Assembly (NCBI RefSeq): GCF_023227905.1
Contig: NZ_JALOCF010000029.1
Coordinates: forward strand, 1 to 53,270
From: Methylobacter sp.
Lineage (GTDB): Bacteria; Pseudomonadota; Gammaproteobacteria; Methylococcales; Methylomonadaceae
Direction: 5' to 3'
DNA length: 53,270 nt
Under the pieces are notes generated by a model. That model worked only from the letters and a program-made list of their open reading frames with translations. It was not told the DNA's origin and searched no databases. The first letter of the stretch is position 1. Every line of letters begins with the position of its first letter. Position numbers and translations under genes: made by a program. This document shows positions 24,704 to 33,091 of this stretch, piece by piece.

Positions 24704-26767
24704 GTGCCAACATATCAAACACCCGGTGTCTACTATGAGCGAGTCGATGCAAATGCCCTAGGCATCGCCGCGATCCGCACGGATATCACCGGCTTTGTCG
24801 GAATAGCTCAGCGTGGGCCACTGCATATACCTGTGCCTGTAAAATCCTGGCGTCAGTTTCAATCCTATTTCGGAAGTTTCACTGGGGCAGGCTATTTGTC
24901 TTATGCGGTGCGAGGCTTTTTTGAAAATGGTGGTAAGCGTTGTTGGGTAGTCCGCATAGCCTCCGATATCGCTGCAACCGCGACGATGACGTTGCAAGAC
25001 TTTAACCATCAGGATATCTGGCGTATTGAAGCTTTCAGTCCTGGTGTTTGGGGAAATGACCTGGAGGTTCTGGTTCGAGAGACTCATCGCGCACAAACAC
25101 TGACAGATCCAGGAACCAGTGTGCCGGAATACTCCATTGTTGCTTCGACTACCGGGTTTGTACGAGGAACCCACGTTCGCCTGACACAGGGCACGAAAAC
25201 ATCCTGGAAAATTGTTTCCGATGTCGATGCCGGAGAGAAAAACTTGGCGGGTGAAAAACGCCTAATCTGGATTCATAAGAAGCCGGAGATGCGGCGCCAC
25301 TACTGGGATGATAAAAACTCAAAGATGCAGGGATATTATGACGATACGCCTCTGACTGGTTTCGTTGCGAATCTGCCCATTCTTGTCGAAAGTGTAGAGT
25401 ACACATTGCTGGTGCGGGAGCGAGGCCGTCTTATTCGAGTTTATGAGGATCTTTCTCTCGTCCCGGACCATGAACGATACGGCCCCCGAGTGCTCGAAAA
25501 GCTTGAAGTGCCAAAGGAAATGGATATTATGAAGACGCTTCCGATCGCGCCTGAGCCCATTGTCATCAAGGAGATGCGCGATCCGGAGGAGAAGCCATTG
25601 GATTGGCTGGCTCCCTTGGCAGTAACTCCGGATTTGACAATACCACTTGAAGGTGGAACCGATGGTCTGGCGCTGTTAAGCATTTATGACTTCATTGGCG
25701 AGGAAGTTTCTCCGCGGGACAGCGATGTGCTGAAACAACAGAAACAGCGAGGATTACGAACTCTGGAAGATATTGATGAAGTAGCGATTGTCGCGGCGCC
25801 GGACATTCATATACAACCCTTGGCGATTCCGCCGAAATCACCTCTGCCTCCCTGTGTCCCCGATTCCTGTCTGCCATCAGGCCCTCTTCCGCCAGCGATT
25901 CCCAGAAAACCCTCGGTAGGCGACCTGCCACCCGTATTTACTGAACAAGAGATATTTTGGGTGCAATCGGCCTTGATCCAGCAATGTGAAAAACGCCGAG
26001 ATCGCATTGCCTTATTGGATCCACCTTTTGCCGCGGCGCATGACGATGTGCTGGGGGTCGGGGCAGTGCGCGCCTGGCGCAGTCGATTCGATTCAAAGTA
26101 CGCCGCTTTTTATTATCCCTGGCTGCGGGTAGTGGATCCTTTGCGCTCCAGCGCAGCGCTAATGCGCGATATTCCTCCCAGCGGACATGTGGCTGGACAG
26201 TATGCGCAAACTGACTTCCAGTTTGGTGTTCATAAGGCTCCAGCTAATGCCCCGCTGGTATGGACACAGGATGTGACTGTCGTGGTTGGAGATGCAGTCC
26301 ACGGTATCCTCAACCCAGCAGGTATCAACGTTATTCGTCCATTGGCAGGTCGTGGCATTCGTATCTTTGGAGCACGTACTATGAGCAGCGATCAAGACTG
26401 GCGTTTCGTCAATGTCCGTCGTCTATTGATGATGATTGAAAAAGCTATTTACGTTTCGACACAGTGGGCTGTGTTTGAACCCAACAATACCTTTACCCGC
26501 GCCAAGCTGCATCTCTCCCTCACAAGCTTTCTGCTGTCTTTATGGCAGAAAGGCGCGCTCATGGGTGACGTGGCGAATGATGCGTTCTACGTCAAATGCG
26601 ATGAGGCAAACAATCCAGAAACCGAACGCAGCAATGGTAGGCTCCTGGCTGAGGTCGGTGTGGCGCCTTCTCAGCCATTTGAGTTTGTCATTATAAGGGT
26701 CGGACGAACCCATAACGAATTTGAAATTACTGAAGTAACACGCAACATATCAGGAGGAATGTTCTGA
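24704..26767 (+). CDS. contractile tail sheath protein 2
   Basis: The second sheath protein, 687 residues, starting at a GTG with AGAGGGA 6 bases upstream. The N-terminus (TPGVYYERVDANALGI), VRGFFENGGKRCWVVRI, the PGVWGNDLEVLVR motif (about 112-124) and the C-terminal sheath domain (SGHVAGQYAQTDFQFGVHKAPANA, GINVIRPLAGRGIRIFGART, VNVRRLLMMIE, FEPNN, DAFYVKCDE) are all present. A middle insertion (about 140-300) and a proline-rich loop with PPKSPLPPCVPDSC (about 370-405) are not found in basic sheaths and probably face outward. The stop overlaps the next tube gene by one base. Two sheath types per particle are common in eCIS. Confidence 0.93.
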   Translation: MPTYQTPGVYYERVDANALGIAAIRTDITGFVGIAQRGPLHIPVPVKSWRQFQSYFGSFTGAGYLSYAVRGFFENGGKRCWVVRIASDIAATATMTLQDFNHQDIWRIEAFSPGVWGNDLEVLVRETHRAQTLTDPGTSVPEYSIVASTTGFVRGTHVRLTQGTKTSWKIVSDVDAGEKNLAGEKRLIWIHKKPEMRRHYWDDKNSKMQGYYDDTPLTGFVANLPILVESVEYTLLVRERGRLIRVYEDLSLVPDHERYGPRVLEKLEVPKEMDIMKTLPIAPEPIVIKEMRDPEEKPLDWLAPLAVTPDLTIPLEGGTDGLALLSIYDFIGEEVSPRDSDVLKQQKQRGLRTLEDIDEVAIVAAPDIHIQPLAIPPKSPLPPCVPDSCLPSGPLPPAIPRKPSVGDLPPVFTEQEIFWVQSALIQQCEKRRDRIALLDPPFAAAHDDVLGVGAVRAWRSRFDSKYAAFYYPWLRVVDPLRSSAALMRDIPPSGHVAGQYAQTDFQFGVHKAPANAPLVWTQDVTVVVGDAVHGILNPAGINVIRPLAGRGIRIFGARTMSSDQDWRFVNVRRLLMMIEKAIYVSTQWAVFEPNNTFTRAKLHLSLTSFLLSLWQKGALMGDVANDAFYVKCDEANNPETERSNGRLLAEVGVAPSQPFEFVIIRVGRTHNEFEITEVTRNISGGMF

Positions 26768-27321
26768 TGGCTATCCTCAGCAAAACCGCAGTCCGTGCCG
26801 ATCCCGTACTGAACCACAATTTCGTCATCAGCCTCATCGACAGCAGCAGCGCTCTGGCAACCACTGGTTCCGCCGCACTGTCAGCCATTCTTGATGTCGC
26901 GGCGGGTGGTTTCAGCGAATGCAGCGGGTTGGAGATGTCGTTGAAGGTTGAGGATTATCGGGAAGGCGGCCGCAATAGCACAGTTCTGAAGTTTCCTACA
27001 CGCGTGGAATGGTCAAATATCACATTGAAGAAAGGCATCGGCTCGGGAACCGAACTCTGGGACTGGCACTACGGCTTTGTAGAAGGCAGAGGGAGGCGAC
27101 GTGACGGCATTATCGCACTGCTGACCGACCTACGGGTGCCGAACAACATCTGGTACTTCCGGCGCGGGCTACCGGCTAAATACACAGGACCCTCCCTCAA
27201 TTCCACTCAGAACAACGTGGCGATAGAATCCATCGAGATTGTTCATGAGGGAATCTATCAGCTCTCCGCCGTGGGCTTGAGTGCGGCAACAGCCAGTGCT
27301 GTCTCAGGATTGGTGACTTGA
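26767..27321 (+). CDS. inner tube protein 2 (gp19/Hcp-like)
   Basis: A 184-residue tube protein, paralogous to the one at 24245. It keeps LNHNFVISLID, GGFSECSGLEMSLKVEDYREGG, NITLKKGIGSG, LWDWHY and VAIESIEIVHEGIYQLS. An insertion near residues 30-50 (Ser/Ala-rich) and a C-terminal Ala/Ser/Gly tail are extra. Its ATG overlaps the sheath 2 stop by one base and has AGGAGGA 9 bases upstream. In Pvc/Afp particles a second tube protein forms the layers next to the baseplate; the same role is likely here. Confidence 0.92.
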   Translation: MAILSKTAVRADPVLNHNFVISLIDSSSALATTGSAALSAILDVAAGGFSECSGLEMSLKVEDYREGGRNSTVLKFPTRVEWSNITLKKGIGSGTELWDWHYGFVEGRGRRRDGIIALLTDLRVPNNIWYFRRGLPAKYTGPSLNSTQNNVAIESIEIVHEGIYQLSAVGLSAATASAVSGLVT

Positions 27322-27322
27322 T

Positions 27323-27523
27323 ATGGAAGTCGAGATCAGCAACGTTGTCAGTACGATACGCACAGTGGATGGCGATTCACTGCTAGCACCCCAAACCCTG
27401 GAGAAAATCGTGCGCGCTGTTCTTCAGGCGGTCAACGAGCAGGAAGAACACCATAAGCGGGCCAAGGCGGAACGACGCATTACCGGCGGCGTAAGTCATG
27501 AACGAGACGAGGAGGATCGATAG
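27323..27523 (+). CDS. DUF5908 small eCIS protein (Pvc6-like)
   Basis: A 66-residue protein matching the small DUF5908/Pvc6 family found after tube genes in eCIS loci. It has a short beta start (MEVEISNVVSTIRTV), then a helix (LEKIVRAVLQAVNEQEEHHKRAKAERR) and a charged tail. The role is unknown, perhaps a chaperone or minor structural part. It starts 1 base after the tube stop and overlaps the LysM gene by one base, so it is translated as part of the run. Confidence 0.8.
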   Translation: MEVEISNVVSTIRTVDGDSLLAPQTLEKIVRAVLQAVNEQEEHHKRAKAERRITGGVSHERDEEDR

Positions 27524-28218
27524 TGGAACAATTGCAAAAAGCGACTCTGGTGGCTATTTATCACGATGCTCCAATGGAATTCTTCGAGGTTCAGTTTAAC
27601 CCGACCGAGTTTTCACTGGATAAAGGCGTGCAAATTGCAGAAATCGCGATTCCCGGTCTCGACTCACCGCTGCTCCAATTCGTACGCGGCCAAAATGAAA
27701 AGATGACCGTGGACCTTTTTTTCGATACCACTGAATCCGGGATGGGGCCTGGGGCGACCAGTGTGACGACCCTAACCGATCGCGTATATAGGCTGGTCAA
27801 AATAGAACCGGCCCGACATGCACCACCCATATGCAGCTTTCTGTGGAACAGAAGTTTTCCCGGTGCGGACATCTTTCCCCGCGCAGGAAACCAGCGGCGC
27901 ACTGAATTTCAATGCGTGGTCGAGAGCATCAAGCAGAAATTCACTCTGTTCAGTCCCGAGGGGGTGCCGCTGCGGGCGACCTTGTCACTCACCCTGCGGG
28001 AATACAAGACTTTGGACGAACAGCTGCGTCAGTTGAATCTCAGCTCCCCAGATCGCAGCCACAGCCATGTCATGCAGCAGGGCGAAACACTCTCCGCCCT
28101 CGCCGGAAGGTACTACCGCAAGCCGGAAGCGTGGCGTCCCATCGCCGAAGCCAATAATATCGAGGATCCACGTCGGCTTGCCACGGGGACTTTTCTCACC
28201 ATACCGCCAATTGTGTAG
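27523..28218 (+). CDS. LysM tube-baseplate hub protein (Pvc7-like)
   Basis: A 231-residue protein of the CIS tube/LysM family (equivalent to T4 gp53/gp48-type or Pvc7), linking the inner tube to the spike hub. The N-terminal part (1-165) has FFEVQFNPTEFSLDKG and LQFVRGQNEKMTVDLFFDTTE, a clear family signature; residues about 180-231 are a LysM domain (GETLSALAGRYYRKPEAWRPIAEANNI). It starts with GTG, with GAGGAGGA 6 bases upstream and a one-base overlap with the DUF5908 gene. Length is usual. Confidence 0.9.
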   Translation: MEQLQKATLVAIYHDAPMEFFEVQFNPTEFSLDKGVQIAEIAIPGLDSPLLQFVRGQNEKMTVDLFFDTTESGMGPGATSVTTLTDRVYRLVKIEPARHAPPICSFLWNRSFPGADIFPRAGNQRRTEFQCVVESIKQKFTLFSPEGVPLRATLSLTLREYKTLDEQLRQLNLSSPDRSHSHVMQQGETLSALAGRYYRKPEAWRPIAEANNIEDPRRLATGTFLTIPPIV

Positions 28219-28228
28219 GAGATATGAA

Positions 28229-29485
28229 ATGCCCGCCATCACCCTCAGCGAAGAATCCATTCGACAATCGGGTTTCTATGTCCCGCAGTTTGAGGTCAAG
28301 ATCGAAGGGGCCAATCTCCCACGCAACATCCTGCGTGATGTGACGCAGTTGACTTACACAGACAACATCAAAGAGATTGATAGTTTTCAACTGACGGTCA
28401 ACAACTGGGACTCAGCCACCGAGGATTTCAAATATATAGGCTCCGAAACTGCCGAACGTCTGGCTCGGAAATCCGGTGACGATCGACGACTGCGACTTTT
28501 TGAACCGTGCAATAAAGAGGTCGAAGTCTGGATGGGGTACTTGGGTAATCTACGTTTGATGTTGAAAGGGACTTTTACAACCATGGCACCCAATTTTCTA
28601 GCCAGCGGTGCTCCTACACTTACGGTGGGTGGTCTCAACGTGCTGCATCAATTGCGGCGCAAACAATACAGCACAACCTGGAGTGACAAACGCGATAGTG
28701 AGATTGCCAAGAACATCGCTACTTTGGTAGATAAAGAGCTTGGGGGCAAGCGCTTCCTCGATAAGCAACGCAATCCGTTACCCATTGTGATCAATACAAA
28801 CGCGCTGGCCAAAGAGCCACAGTTGCCTTATGTGTCCCAAAAAAACCAGTATGACATTGACTTTTTGCTCACCCGCGCCCTCCGTCTGGGTTATGTAATC
28901 TTTGTCCGGGAAGGAAATCCGAATGCAGGCACCCCCGATGAGCGTAAACGGCATCTTTATTTCGGCCCTTCTGATGGAGCTATTCCTGAGCAGCGCGACG
29001 TAACTTTCAAACTGAAATGGGGCATTTCACTGATCGACTTCAAACCGACCTTGACGACGGCGAATCAAGTCAGGTCTGTAACTGTTAGAGGCTGGGATCG
29101 CGTCAAAAAAAAGGAGATTTCGGTTAGGGCCTCCCTTGACGACAAAGAGTTTAACTTGAATCATGACTTGCACGAATTGTTGAAGACATGCGATCCACGC
29201 GAGGAAATCGTCGTCGATAAACCGGTGTATTCGGAAAAAGAGGCGAAGGCGGTGGCTCAGGCCATATTGAAAGACCGGCACAAGGAGATGGTCAAGGCTA
29301 GTGGTACTTGTGTCGGCCTTCCCGATTTGAGGGCAGGCCGAAAAGTGATTATTGAAGGTCTGGGTTCCCGCTTTAGCGGAACCTATTTCATTACCGGATC
29401 GACTCACAGCATTAACGACAGCGGCTATATCACCAAATTTGACGCCCGTCGTGAACAGATAGGACTATTGGAAGGAATCGTATGA
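28229..29485 (+). CDS. spike hub protein, gp27/late-control-D-like (first part of a split Pvc8)
   Basis: A 418-residue protein of the phage late control D / VgrG N-terminal family, forming the trimeric hub under the tube. It starts MPAITLSEESIRQSGFYVPQF and contains LTYTDNIKEIDSFQLTVNNWD, then the second hub domain ending FSGTYFITGSTHSINDSGYITKF. The ATG at 29 of base 28201's line (28229) is chosen because AGGAGA lies 6 bases upstream; a longer frame begins inside the LysM gene. In Pvc and VgrG proteins this part is fused to the OB-fold spike; here the frame stops and a separate gene (29482) overlapping by four bases encodes the spike. Confidence 0.88.
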   Translation: MPAITLSEESIRQSGFYVPQFEVKIEGANLPRNILRDVTQLTYTDNIKEIDSFQLTVNNWDSATEDFKYIGSETAERLARKSGDDRRLRLFEPCNKEVEVWMGYLGNLRLMLKGTFTTMAPNFLASGAPTLTVGGLNVLHQLRRKQYSTTWSDKRDSEIAKNIATLVDKELGGKRFLDKQRNPLPIVINTNALAKEPQLPYVSQKNQYDIDFLLTRALRLGYVIFVREGNPNAGTPDERKRHLYFGPSDGAIPEQRDVTFKLKWGISLIDFKPTLTTANQVRSVTVRGWDRVKKKEISVRASLDDKEFNLNHDLHELLKTCDPREEIVVDKPVYSEKEAKAVAQAILKDRHKEMVKASGTCVGLPDLRAGRKVIIEGLGSRFSGTYFITGSTHSINDSGYITKFDARREQIGLLEGIV

Positions 29486-29979
29486 AACAGTGCAACGGTG
29501 TAGTCATAGGTATTGTAAAGGAAATAGACCCAACGCTTGGGTGCATCAAAGTTGATTTTCCATGGATGATTCCTCCCCAGCGCAGCCACTGGGCTCCTAT
29601 CGCCTCTTTGATGGGTGGCAAGAAACGTGGTGCTTTTTTTATGCCAGAAATTGATGATGAGGCGTTGCTTGCCTTTGAACAAGGGGATTTCGATCATCCC
29701 TATGTGGTGGGTTTTCTTTGGAATGGAGTGGACGATCCCCCAACGACTGATCCTCATAGACGAGTGATTCACTCAGTGAACGGGCATGAGGTGGAAATCT
29801 ATGATCCGGATATCAGTGGAGGAGATAAGGGATATATCCGACTTAAGGACGCCCACGGCAATCTGATCGAATTAGCCAATGCCAGGATTACGATCCAGAG
29901 CGTTGCGATGATCAACATTCAGGCGCCTAGCGTCATTATCAACGGACGGCCAGTAGCGCCCGTCGGACCACCAATTTAA
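29482..29979 (+). CDS. spike tip protein, gp5/VgrG OB-fold (second part of a split Pvc8)
   Basis: A 165-residue protein with an OB-fold like gp5/baseplate protein V: VVIGIVKEIDPTLGCIKVDFPW (about 7-28), WAPIASLM, GAFFMPEIDDEALLAFEQGDFDHPYVVGFLWN (about 50-81). The C-terminal 60 residues (HEVEIYDPD, GYIRLKDAHGNLIELANARITIQSVAMINIQAPS) look like a short beta-helix ending in a Pro-rich tip, PVAPVGPPI. It overlaps the hub gene by ATGA, with AAGGA upstream. It should form the piercing spike. No PAAR gene follows. Confidence 0.9.
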   Translation: MKQCNGVVIGIVKEIDPTLGCIKVDFPWMIPPQRSHWAPIASLMGGKKRGAFFMPEIDDEALLAFEQGDFDHPYVVGFLWNGVDDPPTTDPHRRVIHSVNGHEVEIYDPDISGGDKGYIRLKDAHGNLIELANARITIQSVAMINIQAPSVIINGRPVAPVGPPI

Positions 29980-29990
29980 GAGGAGCAGTC

Positions 29991-30683
29991 ATGGCTTGCG
30001 TTGAATTACCAAAGATTCCAGAAATACCCAGTATCCAGCTTCTGGGCGGTGCTGAACTAAAAGGTTTTTTGGATTTCTCACTGGGTCCGCCCAATGACTG
30101 CAGGATTACATTCAATCTCTTATTGCAGCTTGCCCCCCTTCTGGCAAGCATGACTTGTTTGTTCAAGATACTAAACGTCATTATGAAACTCGAGGAGTTT
30201 GTTACCGCCGCAAAGCCGCCGTTCACCAAATTGCCCGACACTATACCCGGGGTTTTAGGTGCGATTGCTGATCTCAAGGGCTGCATTCCTCCGCTTCAAA
30301 TCCCACAGCTCGTCATCATGATCAAAGGGATATTACAGTTGGTGATCAACTTCCTAAGCTGTTTCCTAGGACAGCTTGAGGGCCTCATCGAATTTCAGGC
30401 GAGAATCGACCTCAAGGCAGCCGAGGGCAACCCGGTATTGCTTGACGAACTTATCTGTGCCCAGAGGAACGCGAAAAACTCGATGGATAACTTGATGTTG
30501 TCACTGCAGCCGCTCGATCCGATTTTTAAAACTGTCACAATGGTCGGCGGCATTGCCGGGATAACACTGGAGCTGCCGGATATGTCCTCTTTTTCAACAG
30601 GGAAAGACCAGTTACAGGTCATCGCTGATCTTAAGCGTGCAGTCGATGATCTGAAAAAGGTTATCAACAACTTGCCTAGCTGA
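29991..30683 (+). CDS. unknown eCIS baseplate-region protein
   Basis: A 230-residue protein that is not recognised. It is rich in hydrophobic amphipathic helices (FNLLLQLAPLLASMTCLFKILNVI at about 41-64; LVIMIKGILQLVINFLSCFLG at about 106-126) and Pro-rich connectors (PKIPEIPSIQ, IPPLQIPQL), with a charged helix at the end. There is no signal peptide. It lies 11 bases after the spike gene and 16 before the gp25-like gene, where Pvc/Afp loci have gp25 and a PAAR tip. It could be a hub plug, a chaperone for the spike or a membrane-active part. AGAGGAG precedes the ATG. Confidence 0.65.
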   Translation: MACVELPKIPEIPSIQLLGGAELKGFLDFSLGPPNDCRITFNLLLQLAPLLASMTCLFKILNVIMKLEEFVTAAKPPFTKLPDTIPGVLGAIADLKGCIPPLQIPQLVIMIKGILQLVINFLSCFLGQLEGLIEFQARIDLKAAEGNPVLLDELICAQRNAKNSMDNLMLSLQPLDPIFKTVTMVGGIAGITLELPDMSSFSTGKDQLQVIADLKRAVDDLKKVINNLPS

Positions 30684-30699
30684 TTCAACAGGAGAATGT

Positions 30700-31104
30700 A
30701 TGATGACAAATCAACGCGACTTCCTCGGAATAGGTTGGAAGTTTCCACTGCAAGTGACGCCAGGCGGAAAGATCGCACAGGCCAAATACGAGCAGCGTAT
30801 CGAGGAATCCATATACCTGATCTTGAGTACAGCCAAGGGCGAGCGGGTGATGTTGCCAGACTTTGGATGCGGAATTCACGATCTGGTTTTTGCACCTAAC
30901 AATGCGGGAACGGTCGCGATGGTGACGCAAACCGTACGTAAGGCTCTAGTCGCCTACGAACCTCGCATCGACGTGCTGGACATTAATGCAGAGATAGCGC
31001 CAGAACAGCTCAATCTTCTGCTGATCCGGATCAACTATCAGATTCGCTCCAACAATGCGCTGGGCAATCTGGTATATCCATTTTATATCCGCGAGGGGAC
31101 CTGA
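30700..31104 (+). CDS. baseplate wedge protein, gp25/GPW-like (Pvc9)
   Basis: A 134-residue gp25-like protein, which nucleates sheath assembly on the baseplate. Family features are DFLGIGWKFPLQV, EESIYLILSTAKGERVMLPDFGCGIHDLVFAP (about 31-62) and the strand-rich end with IRINYQIRSNNALGNLVYPFY. GGAGA precedes the ATG; a second ATG follows directly. Length is typical. It lies 2 bases before the baseplate J gene. Confidence 0.93.
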   Translation: MMTNQRDFLGIGWKFPLQVTPGGKIAQAKYEQRIEESIYLILSTAKGERVMLPDFGCGIHDLVFAPNNAGTVAMVTQTVRKALVAYEPRIDVLDINAEIAPEQLNLLLIRINYQIRSNNALGNLVYPFYIREGT

Positions 31105-31106
31105 CT

Positions 31107-33083
31107 ATGTCGTTGGACGATCATATCCCGAAAATAGACGATCGCCGTTATGACGATATCATCGCCGAGGTACGTACGCGCATTGCCCGCTATACCCCGG
31201 AGTGGACGCCTGTCTGGACCGACCTCAACGACAGCGATCCTGGCATCACCCTGGCCCAGCTTTTCGCTTGGCAGACTGACATGCTGCTTTATCGCATGGG
31301 TAAGGTTCCGGAGCTGAATTATCTGAAGTTTCTGCAATTACTCGGCATCGAGTTAAAGTCCGCTGAACCTGCACTGACCGAAATCACTTTCATGGTCAAA
31401 GAAGACCATCCTGCCCCGTATGTTATTGTCCCTTCTCGCACTCAAGCCAGTGCAGAATCCCCGGACGATGGCCCACCATTGATTTTTGAAACGGATCGGG
31501 CGCTGTTTGCACTGAGAGCAAAGCTGACTTCGGTACAAGCGTTCGACGGCTATACCTTCACTGATTTGAGCGAGGAAAACGATAAAGCAGTTAACTCCTA
31601 TCAACCGTTCGGTTCCTTGGCCAAAGATGGCGCAGCGTTTTACCTGGGCTTTTTTCTTAAAGAAAAGACGGAAGCTTTTCCTCAGGTTGAGCTTGATCTG
31701 ACTTTGTGGATCTCCCAACAAGAAGGGCAGGCCGCACCGTTGAAATGCGGTCTGCCGGATACTCCGGTTTACGGTCCGGCTCGTCTCCGTTGGCAATACT
31801 GGAATGGCACTGAATGGCTATGCCTCAAGTTTCTGAAGGATGAGACCAACGCTTTCACCCGTTCAGGTCATATCTTGCTTAAAACGCCAGCCAAAGATGC
31901 CATGAAAAGGGCCGTGATCGGCGAGGTCAAGGAGGAACGATACTGGGTTCGGGCTCTTATTGAGCATAGCCAGTATGAGCGACCTCCTAAGCTATTGGCG
32001 ATTAGAACCAATACCGTGGCTGCACGCCAGGCGGAGACTATCCTTGATGAGGTGTTGGGTGGCAGCAGTGGGCGGCGAAACCAGGTTTTCCGTCTTGCTA
32101 GTGCTCCAGTTCTGGCTGACAGTCTGCATCTGGAGGTAGATGAGGGTGATGATTACCAAGTCTGGGACCAGGTCGACGATTTTTTTGCTTCATCTCCGGA
32201 TGAACCACATTTCATCCTCAACAGGGCTACCGGCGAAGTCCGCTACGGCGATGGGCTGAACGGGCGTATCCCAGTAGCAAACCCCAACAATCCGGATGCC
32301 AACATTGTTGCCCGCATTTACCGGATCGGCGGCGGTAAGCGCGGCAACGTACCGGCGCAGGCCATCAATACACTCGTTACCTCGATCGATGGCCTTGACG
32401 ATAACGGCGTTGGTAATTTGCTGGCAGCTCACTGCGGGCGTGACGAGGAAACTTTAACCGAAGCGAAAAAGCGCGCTCCGCGGATGATCAAGAGCCGCTG
32501 TCGTGCAGTGACTGCCGAAGATTACGAATACCTCGCGATGCAGGCCGCGAATATCAAGCGAGCCAAAGCGCTGCCTCTGTTTCATCCTAATTTTCCAGGA
32601 GTCAAAGTGCCGGGTGTTGTGACTGTCATTGTCGTGCCGGATGCCGATGTACCCAACCCAATGCCAAGCGAAGGCACATTGCATACCGTCTGCGCTTACC
32701 TCGAGCAACGCCGTCTGCTGACGACCGAACTTTATGTCATCAAGCCAACTTATCAGCAGGTAGAGGTCCAGGGCGAAGTTATCGTGAATGGAAACGCCGA
32801 TCTCGCAGAAGTCGATGAGCTTATTGAAAAAACGTTGCTGGATTACTTCCATCCGCTGAAAGGCGGCGAAGATGGCCTAGGCTGGCCGTTTGGCGGCACG
32901 ATCTTTTATTCGCGTGTATACCAGCGCGTATTCACTGTGGCCGGTGTTCAAAGCATCCAGCGACTCGTAATCGTACTCGATGGCGAACAGCAGGAGGAAT
33001 GCCGGGATATACCTATTCAGGAAGATGCGCTGGTGTATTCCACGCAGCACAATATACAAGTGCAGTACAGCTTTGACGAGTGA
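31107..33083 (+). CDS. baseplate assembly protein J/gp6-like (Pvc11)
   Basis: A 658-residue putative baseplate assembly protein. The N-terminus has PKIDDRRYDDIIAEVRTRI...WTDLNDSDPGITLAQLFAW, the signature of this eCIS family; the middle holds beta domains; the C-terminal half shows GGGKRGNVPAQAINTL, TLTEAKKRAPRMIKSRCRAVTAEDYEYLAMQAANIKRAKA and VTVIVVPD, the gp6/J core. It forms the wedge ring around the hub. GAGGGGA lies upstream. The next gene overlaps its stop or starts 8 bases later, depending on the start used. Confidence 0.93.
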   Translation: MSLDDHIPKIDDRRYDDIIAEVRTRIARYTPEWTPVWTDLNDSDPGITLAQLFAWQTDMLLYRMGKVPELNYLKFLQLLGIELKSAEPALTEITFMVKEDHPAPYVIVPSRTQASAESPDDGPPLIFETDRALFALRAKLTSVQAFDGYTFTDLSEENDKAVNSYQPFGSLAKDGAAFYLGFFLKEKTEAFPQVELDLTLWISQQEGQAAPLKCGLPDTPVYGPARLRWQYWNGTEWLCLKFLKDETNAFTRSGHILLKTPAKDAMKRAVIGEVKEERYWVRALIEHSQYERPPKLLAIRTNTVAARQAETILDEVLGGSSGRRNQVFRLASAPVLADSLHLEVDEGDDYQVWDQVDDFFASSPDEPHFILNRATGEVRYGDGLNGRIPVANPNNPDANIVARIYRIGGGKRGNVPAQAINTLVTSIDGLDDNGVGNLLAAHCGRDEETLTEAKKRAPRMIKSRCRAVTAEDYEYLAMQAANIKRAKALPLFHPNFPGVKVPGVVTVIVVPDADVPNPMPSEGTLHTVCAYLEQRRLLTTELYVIKPTYQQVEVQGEVIVNGNADLAEVDELIEKTLLDYFHPLKGGEDGLGWPFGGTIFYSRVYQRVFTVAGVQSIQRLVIVLDGEQQEECRDIPIQEDALVYSTQHNIQVQYSFDE

Positions 33084-33091
33084 GGCAGAAA

